Assembly: GCF_027856955.1 (NCBI RefSeq)
Contig: NZ_JAPSMD010000004.1
Location: 1 to 56,330, forward strand
DNA: 56,330 nucleotides
From: Falsiroseomonas oryzae
GTDB taxonomy: Bacteria; Pseudomonadota; Alphaproteobacteria; Acetobacterales; Acetobacteraceae
Direction: 5' to 3'
Positions 33,925 to 43,076 of this stretch are shown one piece after another. The notes beneath the pieces were generated by a model, which was not told the origin of the DNA, did not search any database, and saw nothing but the letters and a program-made list of their open reading frames with translations. The position numbers and the translations under genes were made by a program. Position 1 is the first letter of the stretch. Each line of letters opens with the position of its first letter.

Positions 33925-35016
33925 TTAGTGCGCCGGCGTGACCTCCGCGCGGCGATCCTGTTGCGGTTCGGTTGCGGCGAAGAGATGCGCGGCCGCGGCA
34001 GGAATACCGAGACGCACCGCCGCGCCTTGCGCCACGCGCTCCGGCACGTCCACCAGCACCTCCTGGCCGGCGACGCGGATGGCAGCCCGCCAGCGCCCGC
34101 CCGGATAGGCCGAGAGCGCGACGGTGCCGTGGAACACCAGCCCGTCGATCCCCTCGCCCGGTGCGAGCAGCCGCGCTTCCTCGGGCCGGAAGTGCAGCGT
34201 CGAAGCGCCTGCGGGCGGCGCCCGGCCCGGATCGAGCCGCAAGGGCGGCTCGCCCTCCGCCCCTTCGGCCATGCCGTCGCGCACGCGCACGGGCAAGCGG
34301 TTGGTCGCACCGAGGAAGTCCGCGACATAGGCGCTGGCCGGGCGCGCCCAGAGATCCTCGGGCGAGCCGTGCTGCGCCACGCGGCCTTCGTGCAGGATCA
34401 CGATGCGGTCCGCCAGGATCATCGCCTCCTCGCGGTCATGCGTGACATGGATCGCCGTGATGCCGAGGTCGCGCTGCAGGGCGCGCAACTCGTGACGCAC
34501 GCCTTCCCGCACGCGGGCATCGAGGTTGGACATCGGCTCGTCCAGCAGCAGGATCTCCGGATCCACGGCCAGCGCGCGGCCCAGCGCCACGCGCTGCCGC
34601 TGCCCGCCAGAGAGCTGCGCCGGCAGCCGGGCGCCGAGGCCCTCAAGCCGCAGGAGGCGCAGCATCTCCTCGACGCGAGCGGCGATGCGCGCCTTGTCCC
34701 AGCCGCGGATCGCGAGGCCGTAGCCGATGGTCTTCGCCACCGACATGTGCGGCCACAGCGCATAGGACTGGAACACCATCGCGGCGCCGCGCCGCTCCGG
34801 CGGCGCATGGGTGATGTCGCGCGTGCCCGCACGGATGACGCCGCCCGAAGGCTTCACGAAGCCGGCGATGCTGCGCAGCAGGGTCGTCTTGCCGCAGCCC
34901 GACGGCCCGAGCAGCGCGACGAACTCCCCTGCACCGACCGCGACCGACACGCGGTGCAGCACCGGCGTCGCGCCGTACGACACGGTCAGGTCCTCGACCT
35001 CGACGCTGACGCCCAC
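33925..35016 (-). CDS. ABC transporter ATPase, PotA/UgpC-type
   Basis: A 363-residue ATPase of the CUT1/MOI class. It has Walker A GPSGCGKTT at 37-45, Q-loop VFQSYALWPH, signature [15 protein letters not shown], Walker B ILLLDEPMSNLD and switch His in HVTHDREEAM. A C-terminal regulatory TOBE-like domain of about 120 residues follows. It precedes the solute-binding protein by 29 bp. A 19-nt palindrome separates it from the phosphoesterase gene upstream. Confidence 0.92.
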   Translation of the reverse strand: MGVSVEVEDLTVSYGATPVLHRVSVAVGAGEFVALLGPSGCGKTTLLRSIAGFVKPSGGVIRAGTRDITHAPPERRGAAMVFQSYALWPHMSVAKTIGYGLAIRGWDKARIAARVEEMLRLLRLEGLGARLPAQLSGGQRQRVALGRALAVDPEILLLDEPMSNLDARVREGVRHELRALQRDLGITAIHVTHDREEAMILADRIVILHEGRVAQHGSPEDLWARPASAYVADFLGATNRLPVRVRDGMAEGAEGEPPLRLDPGRAPPAGASTLHFRPEEARLLAPGEGIDGLVFHGTVALSAYPGGRWRAAIRVAGQEVLVDVPERVAQGAAVRLGIPAAAAHLFAATEPQQDRRAEVTPAH

Positions 35017-35045
35017 GCCCGCCTCCCCGTTGGCCGGAGCCTAGA

Positions 35046-35064
35046 GCACGCGCGGCGCGCGTGC
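35046..35064 (-). other. 19-nt palindrome/hairpin between phosphoesterase and ABC genes
   Basis: GCACGCGCGGCGCGCGTGC pairs perfectly about its central base (8-bp stem, 3-base loop). It is bracketed by a direct repeat CTAGAG on both sides (35041-35046 and 35065-35070). It lies in the 74-bp gap between two same-strand genes, so it may attenuate or separate transcription of the ABC genes from the phosphoesterase gene. Confidence 0.4.
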
Positions 35065-35090
35065 CTAGAGGCGCCGGGGGGGCCGGCCGG

Positions 35091-35849
35091 TCAGTCCTCG
35101 AAGCTGATGAAGCCCGTCCGGATGACCTTGGCCCAGACCGGCGCGCCGCGCTCCTCCGTCCGGCGCGCCGCCGCCTCCCAGTCGTACGGCACGGCGAGCA
35201 GGTCCACCCGGTCGCCGCCCGCCTCGTCGAGGGTCAGCATGGCGTAGCGCGCATGCGGCGAGCGCGCCTCGGCGACATGCGGATGCGGCGGGCGCGTGAC
35301 GCGGAAACCCGGCAGGCCGAGGCTGCCCGGATTGACCACCAGCGGCCCGGCGGGAACCTGCACCACGCCGGCCTGGTGGCTGTGGCCGCAGAGCACGACC
35401 CGTGCAGCCATCCCCTCCTCCCCAAGTCGCGCGCGGATCGTCTCCAGCGACGACGGCACGAGCCTTCCGTCGCGCGGCTCCTCGAGCAGGTTCTGGGTGT
35501 CGCTCGATGGCGTGCCGTGGCAGGCCAGCACACCCGGCGCGGGCAGGATGCGCTCCGGCAGGCTGCCAAGCCAGGCCCGCTGGTCCGCCGTCGTCTCCGC
35601 GAAGGCGACCGCGTCCTGCCGGCTCATCGCATCCGGCGCGCGGTCCACCAGCCAGCGATCGTGGTTGCCGCGCACGCTTGGGATACCGCGGTCCATCAGG
35701 AGTTCCGTCGTCTCGCGCGGCCACATCAGCCCCGACGCGCAATCGCCCAGGCAGAGGGTGCTGTCCGCACCGCGCAGCGCGATGTCGTCCAGCACCGCTT
35801 CCAGCGCGGCCAGGTTGCCGTGGATGTCGGTGATCACCGCGATGCGCAT
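35091..35849 (-). CDS. Calcineurin-like metallophosphoesterase (YfcE/MJ0936-type)
   Basis: A 252-residue cytoplasmic phosphoesterase with all five metal-binding blocks: TDIHGN (Asp8, His10), GDC (Asp36), GNHD (Asn62, His63), a CHGTP block near 110 and CGHSHQAG near 153. The family hydrolyses phosphodiesters or phosphomonoesters with two metal ions. It is the first gene of a minus-strand run with the Pot/Ugp-type importer. The ABC system may therefore bring in an organophosphate that this enzyme cleaves; that link is inferred from position only. Confidence 0.85.
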   Translation of the reverse strand: MRIAVITDIHGNLAALEAVLDDIALRGADSTLCLGDCASGLMWPRETTELLMDRGIPSVRGNHDRWLVDRAPDAMSRQDAVAFAETTADQRAWLGSLPERILPAPGVLACHGTPSSDTQNLLEEPRDGRLVPSSLETIRARLGEEGMAARVVLCGHSHQAGVVQVPAGPLVVNPGSLGLPGFRVTRPPHPHVAEARSPHARYAMLTLDEAGGDRVDLLAVPYDWEAAARRTEERGAPVWAKVIRTGFISFED

Positions 35850-35985
35850 GGGTCTCTCGTGGATCGGCGTCTCCCGTGTAGCATGGCGATGCCGGGCCGC
35901 GATGACGCCCGCCGCCGGGCGCCGGGGGCTCGAACCCGGGTAGCGGCCGCCCCGCGCGGGCCTTGCGGTCGCAGGCTGCGCGGTC

Positions 35986-36966
35986 TCAGCCGAGCGTGAT
36001 GTTCGCCTCCCGGATCACCTCCAGCGCGCTGCGGCGCTGTTCCGCCAGCCAGGTCGCAAAGGCTTCCGGGGAGTTGCCGATCATGATCGCACCGGCGGGA
36101 TCCATCCGCGCACGCACGGCCGGGGAACGGGCGGAGACGGCGGCCGCCGCGGCCACCCGATCGATGATCGGCCGCGGCACGCCCGCCCCTGCGAACAACC
36201 CGTTCCAGTCGTTCAGGTCGAAGCCGGGGAAACCGGACTCGGCCAAGGTCGGGACGTCCGGCAGCGACGGGACGCGCTCGAGGCTGGTGACGGCCAGCAC
36301 CCGCGCGCGCCCGGCCTGGACCGGCGGACGGATGGAGGAGGTGGTGATCAGCACGGCGTCGATGTTGCCCGCCAGGATGTCGCGCGCTGCATCCGCGCCA
36401 CCCCGGTACGGCGCATGCACGAGGCGGATGCTCGCCCGCCGTTGGAAGGCGGCCAGTGCCAGATGCGCCATGCCGGCGGCCGGCGGCGTGCCCACGCTGA
36501 TCGTGCCGGGGCGGGCCTTGGCCAGCGCGATGAACTCCGCGATCGTGCGCGCGGGGAAGTCCTGCTTCACCGCGATGACCTGGGGAAAGGCAGAGATCTG
36601 CGTGATGGGCTGGAAGGCGGTGGCGTAGTCGAAGGGCAGGTCGCGCATCAGCGCCGGGTTGGTCAGCTGGTTCGCGGCATCCACCAGGAAGGTGTATCCG
36701 TCGCGCGGCGCCTGCAGCAAGGCGCTTGCCGCCACCACGGCGTTGCCGCCGGTGCGGTTCTCGATGACAATGTTCTGGCCCAGCGCCTCCTGCATGTCCG
36801 CCGCCAGGGCGCGCGCCGCAGTGTCGGCGGCGCCCCCTGCGGCGAAGGCCACGATCCAGCGCATCGGGCGGGTGGGCCATTCGGCCTGCGCCAAGGCCGG
36901 CCGGGCCAGCGCCGTCGCGGCGAGCGACGCGGCCAGCAGGCGGCGGCGGCTTATGTCGTGCGTCAT
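35986..36966 (-). CDS. Bug-family (TctC-like) periplasmic solute receptor
   Basis: A 326-residue receptor with an Arg-Arg-Arg signal (ISRRRLLAASLAATALARPALAQ), then RWIVAFAAGGAADTAAR, IVIENRTGGNAVVAASALL and PRDGYTFLVDAANQLTNPAL. It is closely related to the Bug protein at 44969-45952: both have DGYTFLV, NPxLM, FPQVxAV, GTPPxAGM, DAVILTTS and a C-terminal ANITL. The two belong to the facing operons of one catabolic locus. It is the last gene of the minus-strand amidohydrolase-to-leuB run, 34 bp after the leuB-like gene. Confidence 0.9.
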   Translation of the reverse strand: MTHDISRRRLLAASLAATALARPALAQAEWPTRPMRWIVAFAAGGAADTAARALAADMQEALGQNIVIENRTGGNAVVAASALLQAPRDGYTFLVDAANQLTNPALMRDLPFDYATAFQPITQISAFPQVIAVKQDFPARTIAEFIALAKARPGTISVGTPPAAGMAHLALAAFQRRASIRLVHAPYRGGADAARDILAGNIDAVLITTSSIRPPVQAGRARVLAVTSLERVPSLPDVPTLAESGFPGFDLNDWNGLFAGAGVPRPIIDRVAAAAAVSARSPAVRARMDPAGAIMIGNSPEAFATWLAEQRRSALEVIREANITLG

Positions 36967-37000
36967 TCTCCGGTCCTCCCTGTCGGTTCGTTGTTGGTTG

Positions 37001-38077
37001 TCAGTCTGCCATTGCGGAGAGTTCTCGCGCCACCGCGTCGCCCATGGCCTCGGTGCCGACCAGCATCGCGCCCGGCTCCATGATGTCGGCGGTGCGCAGC
37101 CCCGCCGCCAGCACGCGCCGGACCGCCTGCTCCATCCGCGCCGCGAGTGCGGGCTGCTTCAACGAGTGGCGCAGCATCATGGCCGCCGAGAGAATGGACG
37201 CCAGCGGGTTCGCGATGTCCTTGCCCGCGATGTCCGGAGCCGAGCCATGCACCGGCTCGTAGAGCCCCTGCCCCGCCGCGTTCAGCGACGCCGATGGCAG
37301 CATGCCGATCGATCCGGTCAGCATGGCCGCGGCATCCGACAGGATGTCGCCGAAGATATTGCCGGTGACGATCACGTCGAAGTCGCGCGGCCGCCGGATC
37401 AGCATCATGGAGGCCGCGTCGACATACTGATGCGTCAGCTCCACATCGGGATAGTCGCGCGCGACCTCCGTCACCACCTCTCGCCACAGCGCGCTGGTCT
37501 CCAGCACATTCGCCTTGTCCACGGAGCAGAGCTTCTTGCGTCGCCCGCGCGCTGCCTCGAACCCGGCGCGGGCCACGCGGCGGATCTCGCCTTCGGTGTA
37601 GCGCATCGTGTTGATGCCCACCCGCTCGGCATTCTCCACCCGCACGCCACGCGGCTGGCCGAAATAGATGTCGCCCGTCAGCTCGCGCAGCACGATCAGG
37701 TCCACACCCTCGATCACCTCCCGCCGCAGGGTGGAGGCGCCGAGCAGCTCGGGGAAGGCGAAGACGGGACGGAAATTGGCGAACAGGTCCATCCGCTTGC
37801 GCAGCCGCAGCAGCGCATGCCCCCCGCGCGCCTCGGGCGGGCGCAGGTCACTCTCATAGGTGCCGGCGGCCCCGAACAGCACGGCATCGGCCCGCTCCGC
37901 CAGTGTCGCCGTAGCCTCGGGCAGCGGATCGCCGACCGTGTCGTAGGCTGCGTCGCCGACCGGCGCGGCGCTGAATTCGAACTGCGGCCCGTTGGCAGCC
38001 AGCGCGCGCAGCGCCTTCACCGCCTGGGCCGTCACCTCCGGGCCGATGCCGTCGCCGGCGAGCACCGCGATATGCAT
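37001..38077 (-). CDS. leuB: 3-isopropylmalate dehydrogenase-like enzyme (LeuB family)
   Basis: A 358-residue decarboxylating beta-hydroxyacid dehydrogenase. Family motifs are [13 protein letters not shown] at the N-terminus, [17 protein letters not shown] (substrate Arg residues) near 90-106, [14 protein letters not shown] near 134-147, [27 protein letters not shown] with the metal Asp residues, and [17 protein letters not shown] (NAD binding). ATG 38077 matches the usual family start; ATG 38086 would add three residues. It is coupled to leuD. It could be leucine biosynthesis or, given the catabolic operon, a paralog acting on another 2-alkylmalate. Confidence 0.9.
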   Translation of the reverse strand: MHIAVLAGDGIGPEVTAQAVKALRALAANGPQFEFSAAPVGDAAYDTVGDPLPEATATLAERADAVLFGAAGTYESDLRPPEARGGHALLRLRKRMDLFANFRPVFAFPELLGASTLRREVIEGVDLIVLRELTGDIYFGQPRGVRVENAERVGINTMRYTEGEIRRVARAGFEAARGRRKKLCSVDKANVLETSALWREVVTEVARDYPDVELTHQYVDAASMMLIRRPRDFDVIVTGNIFGDILSDAAAMLTGSIGMLPSASLNAAGQGLYEPVHGSAPDIAGKDIANPLASILSAAMMLRHSLKQPALAARMEQAVRRVLAAGLRTADIMEPGAMLVGTEAMGDAVARELSAMAD

Positions 38078-38090
38078 GCGCGTCATGTCC

Positions 38091-38690
38091 TCAGCTGTTC
38101 TCGCGCCCGAAGCGACGCTCGAAGGCGGCGATCTCCTCGTCATGCCCCAGGGTGAAGGCGAGCTCGTCGATGCCCTCCAGCAGGCACCTCCGCGCGAATG
38201 GATCGATCTCGAAATCGTGCACGCTGCCATCCGCCGCGGTGACCGTCTGCGCCTGCAGGTCCACGGTGACCTCGCCCTGCGGGTCGGTCTCGGCCTGCGC
38301 GATCATCATCGCCACCGTCCCGGCCAGCAGCCGCACCGGCAGCAGTCCGTTCTTCAGGCCGTTCTGGGCGAAGATGTCGCCGAAGGACGGTGCGATCACG
38401 GCCCGGAAGCCATGCCCATGCATCGCCCACACCGCATTCTCGCGCGAGGAGCCGCAGCCGAAGTTGTCGCCGCAGAGGGCGATGCGCCCGGTCCGCCAGA
38501 CCGGACGGTTCAGGGGGAACTCCTCGATCTCGCTGCCGTCGGGACGGTAGCGCAGGTCGCGGAACAGGCAGGCGCCGTGATCCGCGTCGCGCGGCAGATG
38601 CAGGAAGCGCGCCGGCAGGATCTGGTCCGTGTCGATATTGGACTTCGGGAACGGCACGGCGACAGAGCGGACGACCTGGAAGCGTTCCAT
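38091..38690 (-). CDS. leuD: 3-isopropylmalate dehydratase small subunit-like (LeuD)
   Basis: A 199-residue swivel-domain subunit of the aconitase superfamily. It has [21 protein letters not shown] near 10-30, [17 protein letters not shown] near 74-90, and [17 protein letters not shown]. The length is normal for LeuD. ATG 38690 shares a base with the leuC stop (TGATG), so the two subunits are translationally coupled and assemble as one hydro-lyase. See leuC for doubts on substrate. Confidence 0.92.
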   Translation of the reverse strand: MERFQVVRSVAVPFPKSNIDTDQILPARFLHLPRDADHGACLFRDLRYRPDGSEIEEFPLNRPVWRTGRIALCGDNFGCGSSRENAVWAMHGHGFRAVIAPSFGDIFAQNGLKNGLLPVRLLAGTVAMMIAQAETDPQGEVTVDLQAQTVTAADGSVHDFEIDPFARRCLLEGIDELAFTLGHDEEIAAFERRFGRENS

Positions 38691-40114
38691 CACACCGTCT
38701 TCCCCAGCAGGCGACGCACATCGGTGATGCGGCCGGTCACCGCCGCTGCGGCGGCCATCGCGGGGCTCATCAGATGGGTCCGCGCGCCTGGCCCCTGGCG
38801 GCCGCGGAAGTTGCGGTTCGAGGTTGAGGCGACGCGCTCGCCTGGCGCGGCGATCTCGCCATTCGTGCCGATGCACATGGAACACCCGGCCTCCCGCCAG
38901 GCAAACCCGGCCTCCCGGAAGATCCGATCGAGCCCCTCGGCCTCCGCCTGACGCTTCACGGGCGCGGAGCCCGGCACCACCCAGGCGGTGACGCCCGCCG
39001 CCACGCGACGCCCGCGTGCGATCGTGGCCGCCGCGCGCAGATCCTCGATCCGGCCATTGGTGCAGGACCCGATGAAGACGCGGTCCACGGCGATCTCCTC
39101 GATCCTCTGGCCGGGCTCCAGGCCCATGTAGTCCAGCATCTCCTCCATCGCTGCGCGACGCTCCGCGCCCGGCGCCGTCGCTGGATCGGGCACGCATCCG
39201 TGCACCGGCACCGCCTCCTGCGGCGAGGTGCCCCAGGTGACAGTCGGTGCGACCTCCGCGGCATCGATCGCGACCTCGGCGTCGAAGCGCGCCCCGGGAT
39301 CGCTGCGCAGGTCCCGCCACCGCCCGACGGCCCGGTCCCATTCCGCGCCCTGCGGTGCCCGCGGCCGGCCTGCCAGGTATGCGAAGGTCGTCTCGTCCGG
39401 CGCCACCATGCCGGCGCGGGCCCCGGCCTCGATGGACATGTTGCAGAGCGTCAGCCGCCCCTCCATCGTCAGGCCGCGCACCGCGGAGCCCGCATACTCG
39501 ACGACATGCCCAGTCGCCCCCGCGGTGCCGATCGTGGCGATCACGTGCAGGATCACGTCCTTCGCGGTGACGCCGGCGCCCAGTTCGCCATCCACCGTGA
39601 TGCGCATCGTCTTCGGCTTGCGCTGCCAGAGGCATTGCGTGGCCAGCACATGCGCCACCTCCGTCATCCCGATGCCGAAGGCGAGTGCGCCCAGCGCGCC
39701 ATGCGTCGAGGTGTGGCTGTCGCCGCACACGATGATCATGCCGGGCTGGCTGAGCCCCTCCTCCGGCCCCACCACATGTACGATGCCCTGGCGGCCGTCC
39801 TGCAGGCCGAACAGCGTGAACCCCTCGGCCGCCGCATTACGCTCCAGCGAGACGACCATCTCGCGCAGCGCCGGGTTGGGGATGTCGGCCGCGACGCGCG
39901 TGTCGGTCGGCATGTAGTGGTCGGGAGTCGCGAAGGCACGCTCCGGCGCGCGCAGGCGCACGCCGCGAGCCTTCAGCATCTCGAAGGCCGGCGCGGTGCC
40001 GTCGTGCAGCAGGTGGCAGTCCACGTACAGCAGGGTCTGGCCGTCCTCCCGCTCCAGCACGCGGTGCCGGTCCCAGATCTTGTCGAACATCGTGCGTGGC
40101 GTGGCTGCGCTCAT
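38690..40114 (-). CDS. leuC: 3-isopropylmalate dehydratase large subunit-like (LeuC)
   Basis: A 474-residue [4Fe-4S] hydro-lyase. It has [20 protein letters not shown] at the N-terminus, [20 protein letters not shown] near 130-150, [17 protein letters not shown] (first cluster Cys) near 350, and [18 protein letters not shown] with the other two cluster Cys near 410, then [12 protein letters not shown]. The usual LeuC segment after CSMC is LGMN-Pro-Asp; here it is IGTNGEI, hinting at a substrate-specialised paralog. ATG 40114 overlaps the alcohol dehydrogenase stop by 4 bp. Confidence 0.9.
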   Translation of the reverse strand: MSAATPRTMFDKIWDRHRVLEREDGQTLLYVDCHLLHDGTAPAFEMLKARGVRLRAPERAFATPDHYMPTDTRVAADIPNPALREMVVSLERNAAAEGFTLFGLQDGRQGIVHVVGPEEGLSQPGMIIVCGDSHTSTHGALGALAFGIGMTEVAHVLATQCLWQRKPKTMRITVDGELGAGVTAKDVILHVIATIGTAGATGHVVEYAGSAVRGLTMEGRLTLCNMSIEAGARAGMVAPDETTFAYLAGRPRAPQGAEWDRAVGRWRDLRSDPGARFDAEVAIDAAEVAPTVTWGTSPQEAVPVHGCVPDPATAPGAERRAAMEEMLDYMGLEPGQRIEEIAVDRVFIGSCTNGRIEDLRAAATIARGRRVAAGVTAWVVPGSAPVKRQAEAEGLDRIFREAGFAWREAGCSMCIGTNGEIAAPGERVASTSNRNFRGRQGPGARTHLMSPAMAAAAAVTGRITDVRRLLGKTV

Positions 40115-41262
40115 GCGCCTTGTCCCGGATGGGCGTCGCGCAGCAGGCGGAGGTAGTCGTCCTCCGTCGCGCGGCGCGGATTGGTCAGGTGGTGGTGGTC
40201 GCGCATCGCCGCGGCGGCCGCCGCAGGCAACTGCGCGGACTCGATCCCCATCGCCGCCAGGCCGGAAGGCAGGCCGATCGCGGCGTTGCGCGTCCCGATC
40301 GCCTGGGCCAGCGCCTCGACGGATGCGTCGGCAATTTCCATCGCATCCGCGAGGCGCGGCACCAGCGCGGCGATCGCGGGGGCGTTGAAGCGCAGGACAT
40401 GCGGCAACAGCACCGCATTGAGCGTGCCGTGATGCGGAGAGACGGGCAGCGCGCCGAGCGCATGGGACAGGGCATGCACCGCCCCCAGCCCCTTCTGGAA
40501 GGCCAGGGCGCCCTCGACCGAGGCCAGCATCATCGCCGCCCGCGCCGCTCGGTTCGCTCCATCCGCCACTGCGTCGGGCAGAGCGCGCCAGCCACGTCGC
40601 AACCCGTCCAGAGCGATGGCATCCGCGACCGGATTCTCCCGAGGGGCACAGAAGGTCTCGATGCAATGCGCGATCGCGTCCATGCCGGTCGCCGCCGTCA
40701 GCCTCGGCGGCAGGCCAAGGGTCAGGCTCGGGTCGCAGACGGCCGCTCGGGGGATCAAATACGGACTGCCGATCGAGACCTTGCGGCCATCGTCCAGTAC
40801 GATCAGCGCGCCGCGGCTCACCTCGCTGCCGGTGCCGGCCGTGGTCGGCACGGCCACGACGGGGACCGCGGCGCCCGTGATGCGCGAGAGCCCGCCCTCC
40901 ACCACCGCATAGGGCGCCAGCGCCTCCGACGGATGCGTTGCCGCCAGCGCGACCGCCTTCGCCAGGTCCAGCGGCGACCCGCCGCCCAGCCCGATCACGC
41001 CATCCGCACGATGCGCCCGGAACGCCTGGGTTGCGCTCCGCACCGCCCGCTCCGTCGGATTGGGCGGCGTCGCCGCGAAGACGGCGTGCGCCATGCCGGC
41101 CGGCAGCACGGCCAGCAGCCGATCGAGCAGCCCCGCCGCGACCACCCCCGGATCCGTCACCACGAGCGGGCGCAGGATGCCGGCCAGCGCGAGCTCCGCC
41201 GGCAGCTCCGCCAGCGCCCCTTCGCCGAACTGCACGCGGTTCAGGAAGACCATCAGCGCCAT
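40111..41262 (-). CDS. Iron-containing alcohol dehydrogenase family protein (maleylacetate-reductase-like)
   Basis: A 383-residue group III alcohol dehydrogenase. It has the NAD-binding [18 protein letters not shown] near 88-105, [15 protein letters not shown] near 136-150, [15 protein letters not shown] with metal residues, and [21 protein letters not shown] near 256-276. The metal His motif DHHHLTNPR is near the C-terminus. ATG 41262 follows the TetR stop by one base. It lies between the regulator and the LeuCDB-like genes, so it may reduce a keto or aldehyde intermediate of a carboxylate pathway. Confidence 0.88.
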   Translation of the reverse strand: MALMVFLNRVQFGEGALAELPAELALAGILRPLVVTDPGVVAAGLLDRLLAVLPAGMAHAVFAATPPNPTERAVRSATQAFRAHRADGVIGLGGGSPLDLAKAVALAATHPSEALAPYAVVEGGLSRITGAAVPVVAVPTTAGTGSEVSRGALIVLDDGRKVSIGSPYLIPRAAVCDPSLTLGLPPRLTAATGMDAIAHCIETFCAPRENPVADAIALDGLRRGWRALPDAVADGANRAARAAMMLASVEGALAFQKGLGAVHALSHALGALPVSPHHGTLNAVLLPHVLRFNAPAIAALVPRLADAMEIADASVEALAQAIGTRNAAIGLPSGLAAMGIESAQLPAAAAAAMRDHHHLTNPRRATEDDYLRLLRDAHPGQGA

Positions 41263-41263
41263 G

Positions 41264-42037
41264 CTAGGCGCCCTCGCGCGCCCGAGGGCGGCGCGTCGGG
41301 GCTGCGGGCTTGCGTGCCCTGCCCACCGACCTTCCGCGGCCCGCCGCGATCCCGACGAGCTCGCGCCCGGCACCGCCCAGGAAGATCCTGACCTTCTGCG
41401 CGATCAGCTCGTCCAGGTCCGCCTCCACGGACAGGCCATGCAGCCAGCGCCGGAAGGCGACATGATAGATCGCGGCATGCAGCGACTGCACCAGTTCCAG
41501 TTCCGCGTGACCGACGCGGCCCCGGCCGGGATCGTCCAGGAACTCCCGTCGCAACGCCTTGGCGATCCGCGTGAAGATGCGCCTGGTAAGGATCGCGTAG
41601 TAGGCCGCGTTGAGCGCGCTGTTCGTCAGCCCGCTGAACAGGAACAGACGCACATGCTCGTAGGTCAGCACCTCATGCGCGAAGTGCCGGTAGAAGGCGA
41701 TGAGGCGCTCCTCCACCGGCTTCGCGGCATCCTCCAGCAGCGCCTCCAGCGCCGGATCCCAGTTCTGCGGGAACAGGCGCTCGTACACCGCGACGAGCAG
41801 CACCTCCTTGGTCGCGAAATACTTGTAGAGCAGAGGCTGCGTGATGCCGACGCGCCGCGCCAGCTCGATGGTCCCGGCGCTCAGCCCGAACTCGGCGAAG
41901 TATGCGGTCGCTTCGCGAAGGATGTGCTCGCGACGGTCCGCGGCCAGCATCCGCCGCCGCCGCCCATCCTCCGCGCCCGGCCCGTTCGCACGCGCTGCAC
42001 GTTGCGCGCCACTGCCCCTGGGCTGCATCCCGTCCAT
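41264..42037 (-). CDS. TetR/AcrR-family transcriptional regulator
   Basis: A 257-residue repressor-type protein. The helix-turn-helix is at about 52-73 (SAGTIELARRVGITQPLLYKYF), following the REHILREATAYFAEFGL helix. The remainder is an all-helical ligand domain with a basic C-terminal tail. ATG 42037 adds a basic N-terminal arm; ATG 42028 is possible. It sits second in the minus-strand operon, with the alcohol dehydrogenase 1 bp downstream, so it is likely autoregulated with the genes it controls. The 42943-43076 divergent region is the natural target. Confidence 0.88.
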   Translation of the reverse strand: MDGMQPRGSGAQRAARANGPGAEDGRRRRMLAADRREHILREATAYFAEFGLSAGTIELARRVGITQPLLYKYFATKEVLLVAVYERLFPQNWDPALEALLEDAAKPVEERLIAFYRHFAHEVLTYEHVRLFLFSGLTNSALNAAYYAILTRRIFTRIAKALRREFLDDPGRGRVGHAELELVQSLHAAIYHVAFRRWLHGLSVEADLDELIAQKVRIFLGGAGRELVGIAAGRGRSVGRARKPAAPTRRPRAREGA

Positions 42038-42048
42038 CGCGCGGCCCG

Positions 42049-42942
42049 CTAGACCGGTGCCGCGGCGGCGACGCCGTGCGGCGGGTCGAAGCCGTAGAGC
42101 GCCGCGGGATTCTCCACCAGGATCCGGTGTCGCACCGCCGGGTCGGGCGCCCAGGCCGCCAGCAGGTCGAGCAGATCCGCATCCTCGGGCATGTGGCCCT
42201 CGATCGCCGTGTGCGGCCAGTCGGTTCCCCAGACGCAGCGTTCCGGCGCATGGGCGATGAAGCGCCGCGCGAGCGGCGCGACATCGGCATAGGGGAAGCC
42301 CGCGACCGAGTTGCGGTAGCCGCACAGCTTCACCCAGCAGCGCCCCGTCTCCAGCAGCCGCAGGATCTCGGCCAGCAACGGGTCATTCGCGTCGGCATCC
42401 GCCCGCAGCCCGCCCATATGGTCGAACACCACCGGCACCGGCAGCGAAGGCAATACCGGCAGCACGTGCGGCCAGGTCGCGGTCGGCACGTACATCTCGA
42501 TATGCCAGCCGAAGGCGGCAATCCGCCGCGCAACGGCAGGCAGGTCATCCAGCGACGGCCCGCCACCGGCCGTGGTGATGAAGCGCGTCGCGCGAATGCC
42601 GGCCTGGTGCAGCGCGCGCAGCTCGTCATCCCCGACGCCGGCGGAGACCATGGCCACGCCGCGCGCCCGCGCCGGACCGAGGTTGCGCACCGCGTCGACC
42701 GTCCGCCGGTTGTCCGTGCCGTAGACGCTGGGCTGCACGATCACCATGCGCGCCAGCCCCAGCGTGCCGAGCATGGCCAGGAAGTCCTGCTCCGACGCAT
42801 CGGGCGGCGTGAAGCTGCGGTTCGGCACGAAAGGATAGCGATCCGCCGGGCCGATGATGTGGGCATGACTGTCGCAGGCGAGTGGCGGCAGGGCGAAGCC
42901 GGGCCTGCGCGATGCGATCCTCGGCCCCTGGCAGTGCTGCAT
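42049..42942 (-). CDS. TIM-barrel amidohydrolase (2-pyrone-4,6-dicarboxylate lactonase-like)
   Basis: A 297-residue amidohydrolase-2 protein. The metal motif is DSHAHI (Asp24, His26, His28), followed by the PDC-hydrolase-like IGPADRYPFVPNRSFTPP. Later come VFDHMGGL (metal His), WVKLCGYRNS and RCVWGTDWPHT with the catalytic Asp, then ILVENPAALYGF at the end. The family opens lactones or decarboxylates aromatic acids. It is the promoter-proximal gene of the operon that continues into TetR, so it probably catalyses an early hydrolytic step. The exact lactone is unknown. Confidence 0.87.
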   Translation of the reverse strand: MQHCQGPRIASRRPGFALPPLACDSHAHIIGPADRYPFVPNRSFTPPDASEQDFLAMLGTLGLARMVIVQPSVYGTDNRRTVDAVRNLGPARARGVAMVSAGVGDDELRALHQAGIRATRFITTAGGGPSLDDLPAVARRIAAFGWHIEMYVPTATWPHVLPVLPSLPVPVVFDHMGGLRADADANDPLLAEILRLLETGRCWVKLCGYRNSVAGFPYADVAPLARRFIAHAPERCVWGTDWPHTAIEGHMPEDADLLDLLAAWAPDPAVRHRILVENPAALYGFDPPHGVAAAAPV

Positions 42943-43076
42943 CGGACGTCCCGCGGCGCCGAGCGCCCCTGGAGTTGCTTGTTGAGTGATCTATTCGTTA
43001 GCCTCATGCCCGCGCAAGGGCAAGGCGGCAGGTCGCGGCGCGACGGCCCCGCCCGGCCCGGCGACCGGAGACGACG
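42943..43076. promoter_or_regulatory. Divergent regulatory region with an AT-rich patch
   Basis: This 134-bp space separates two divergent catabolic operons. An unusually AT-rich stretch at about 42975-43000, including GTGATCTATTCGTTA, stands out in this GC-rich window. It probably holds promoters for both directions and the TetR operator. No clear palindrome or confident -35/-10 pair was found. Confidence 0.35.

Noticed and set aside
35921-35945. T-arm-like GGCTCGAACCCGGGT suggesting a tRNA
   Set aside because: No matching acceptor stem, D-arm or anticodon arm could be built on either strand. The region is GC-rich intergenic sequence with small inverted repeats between the Bug gene and the phosphoesterase gene.
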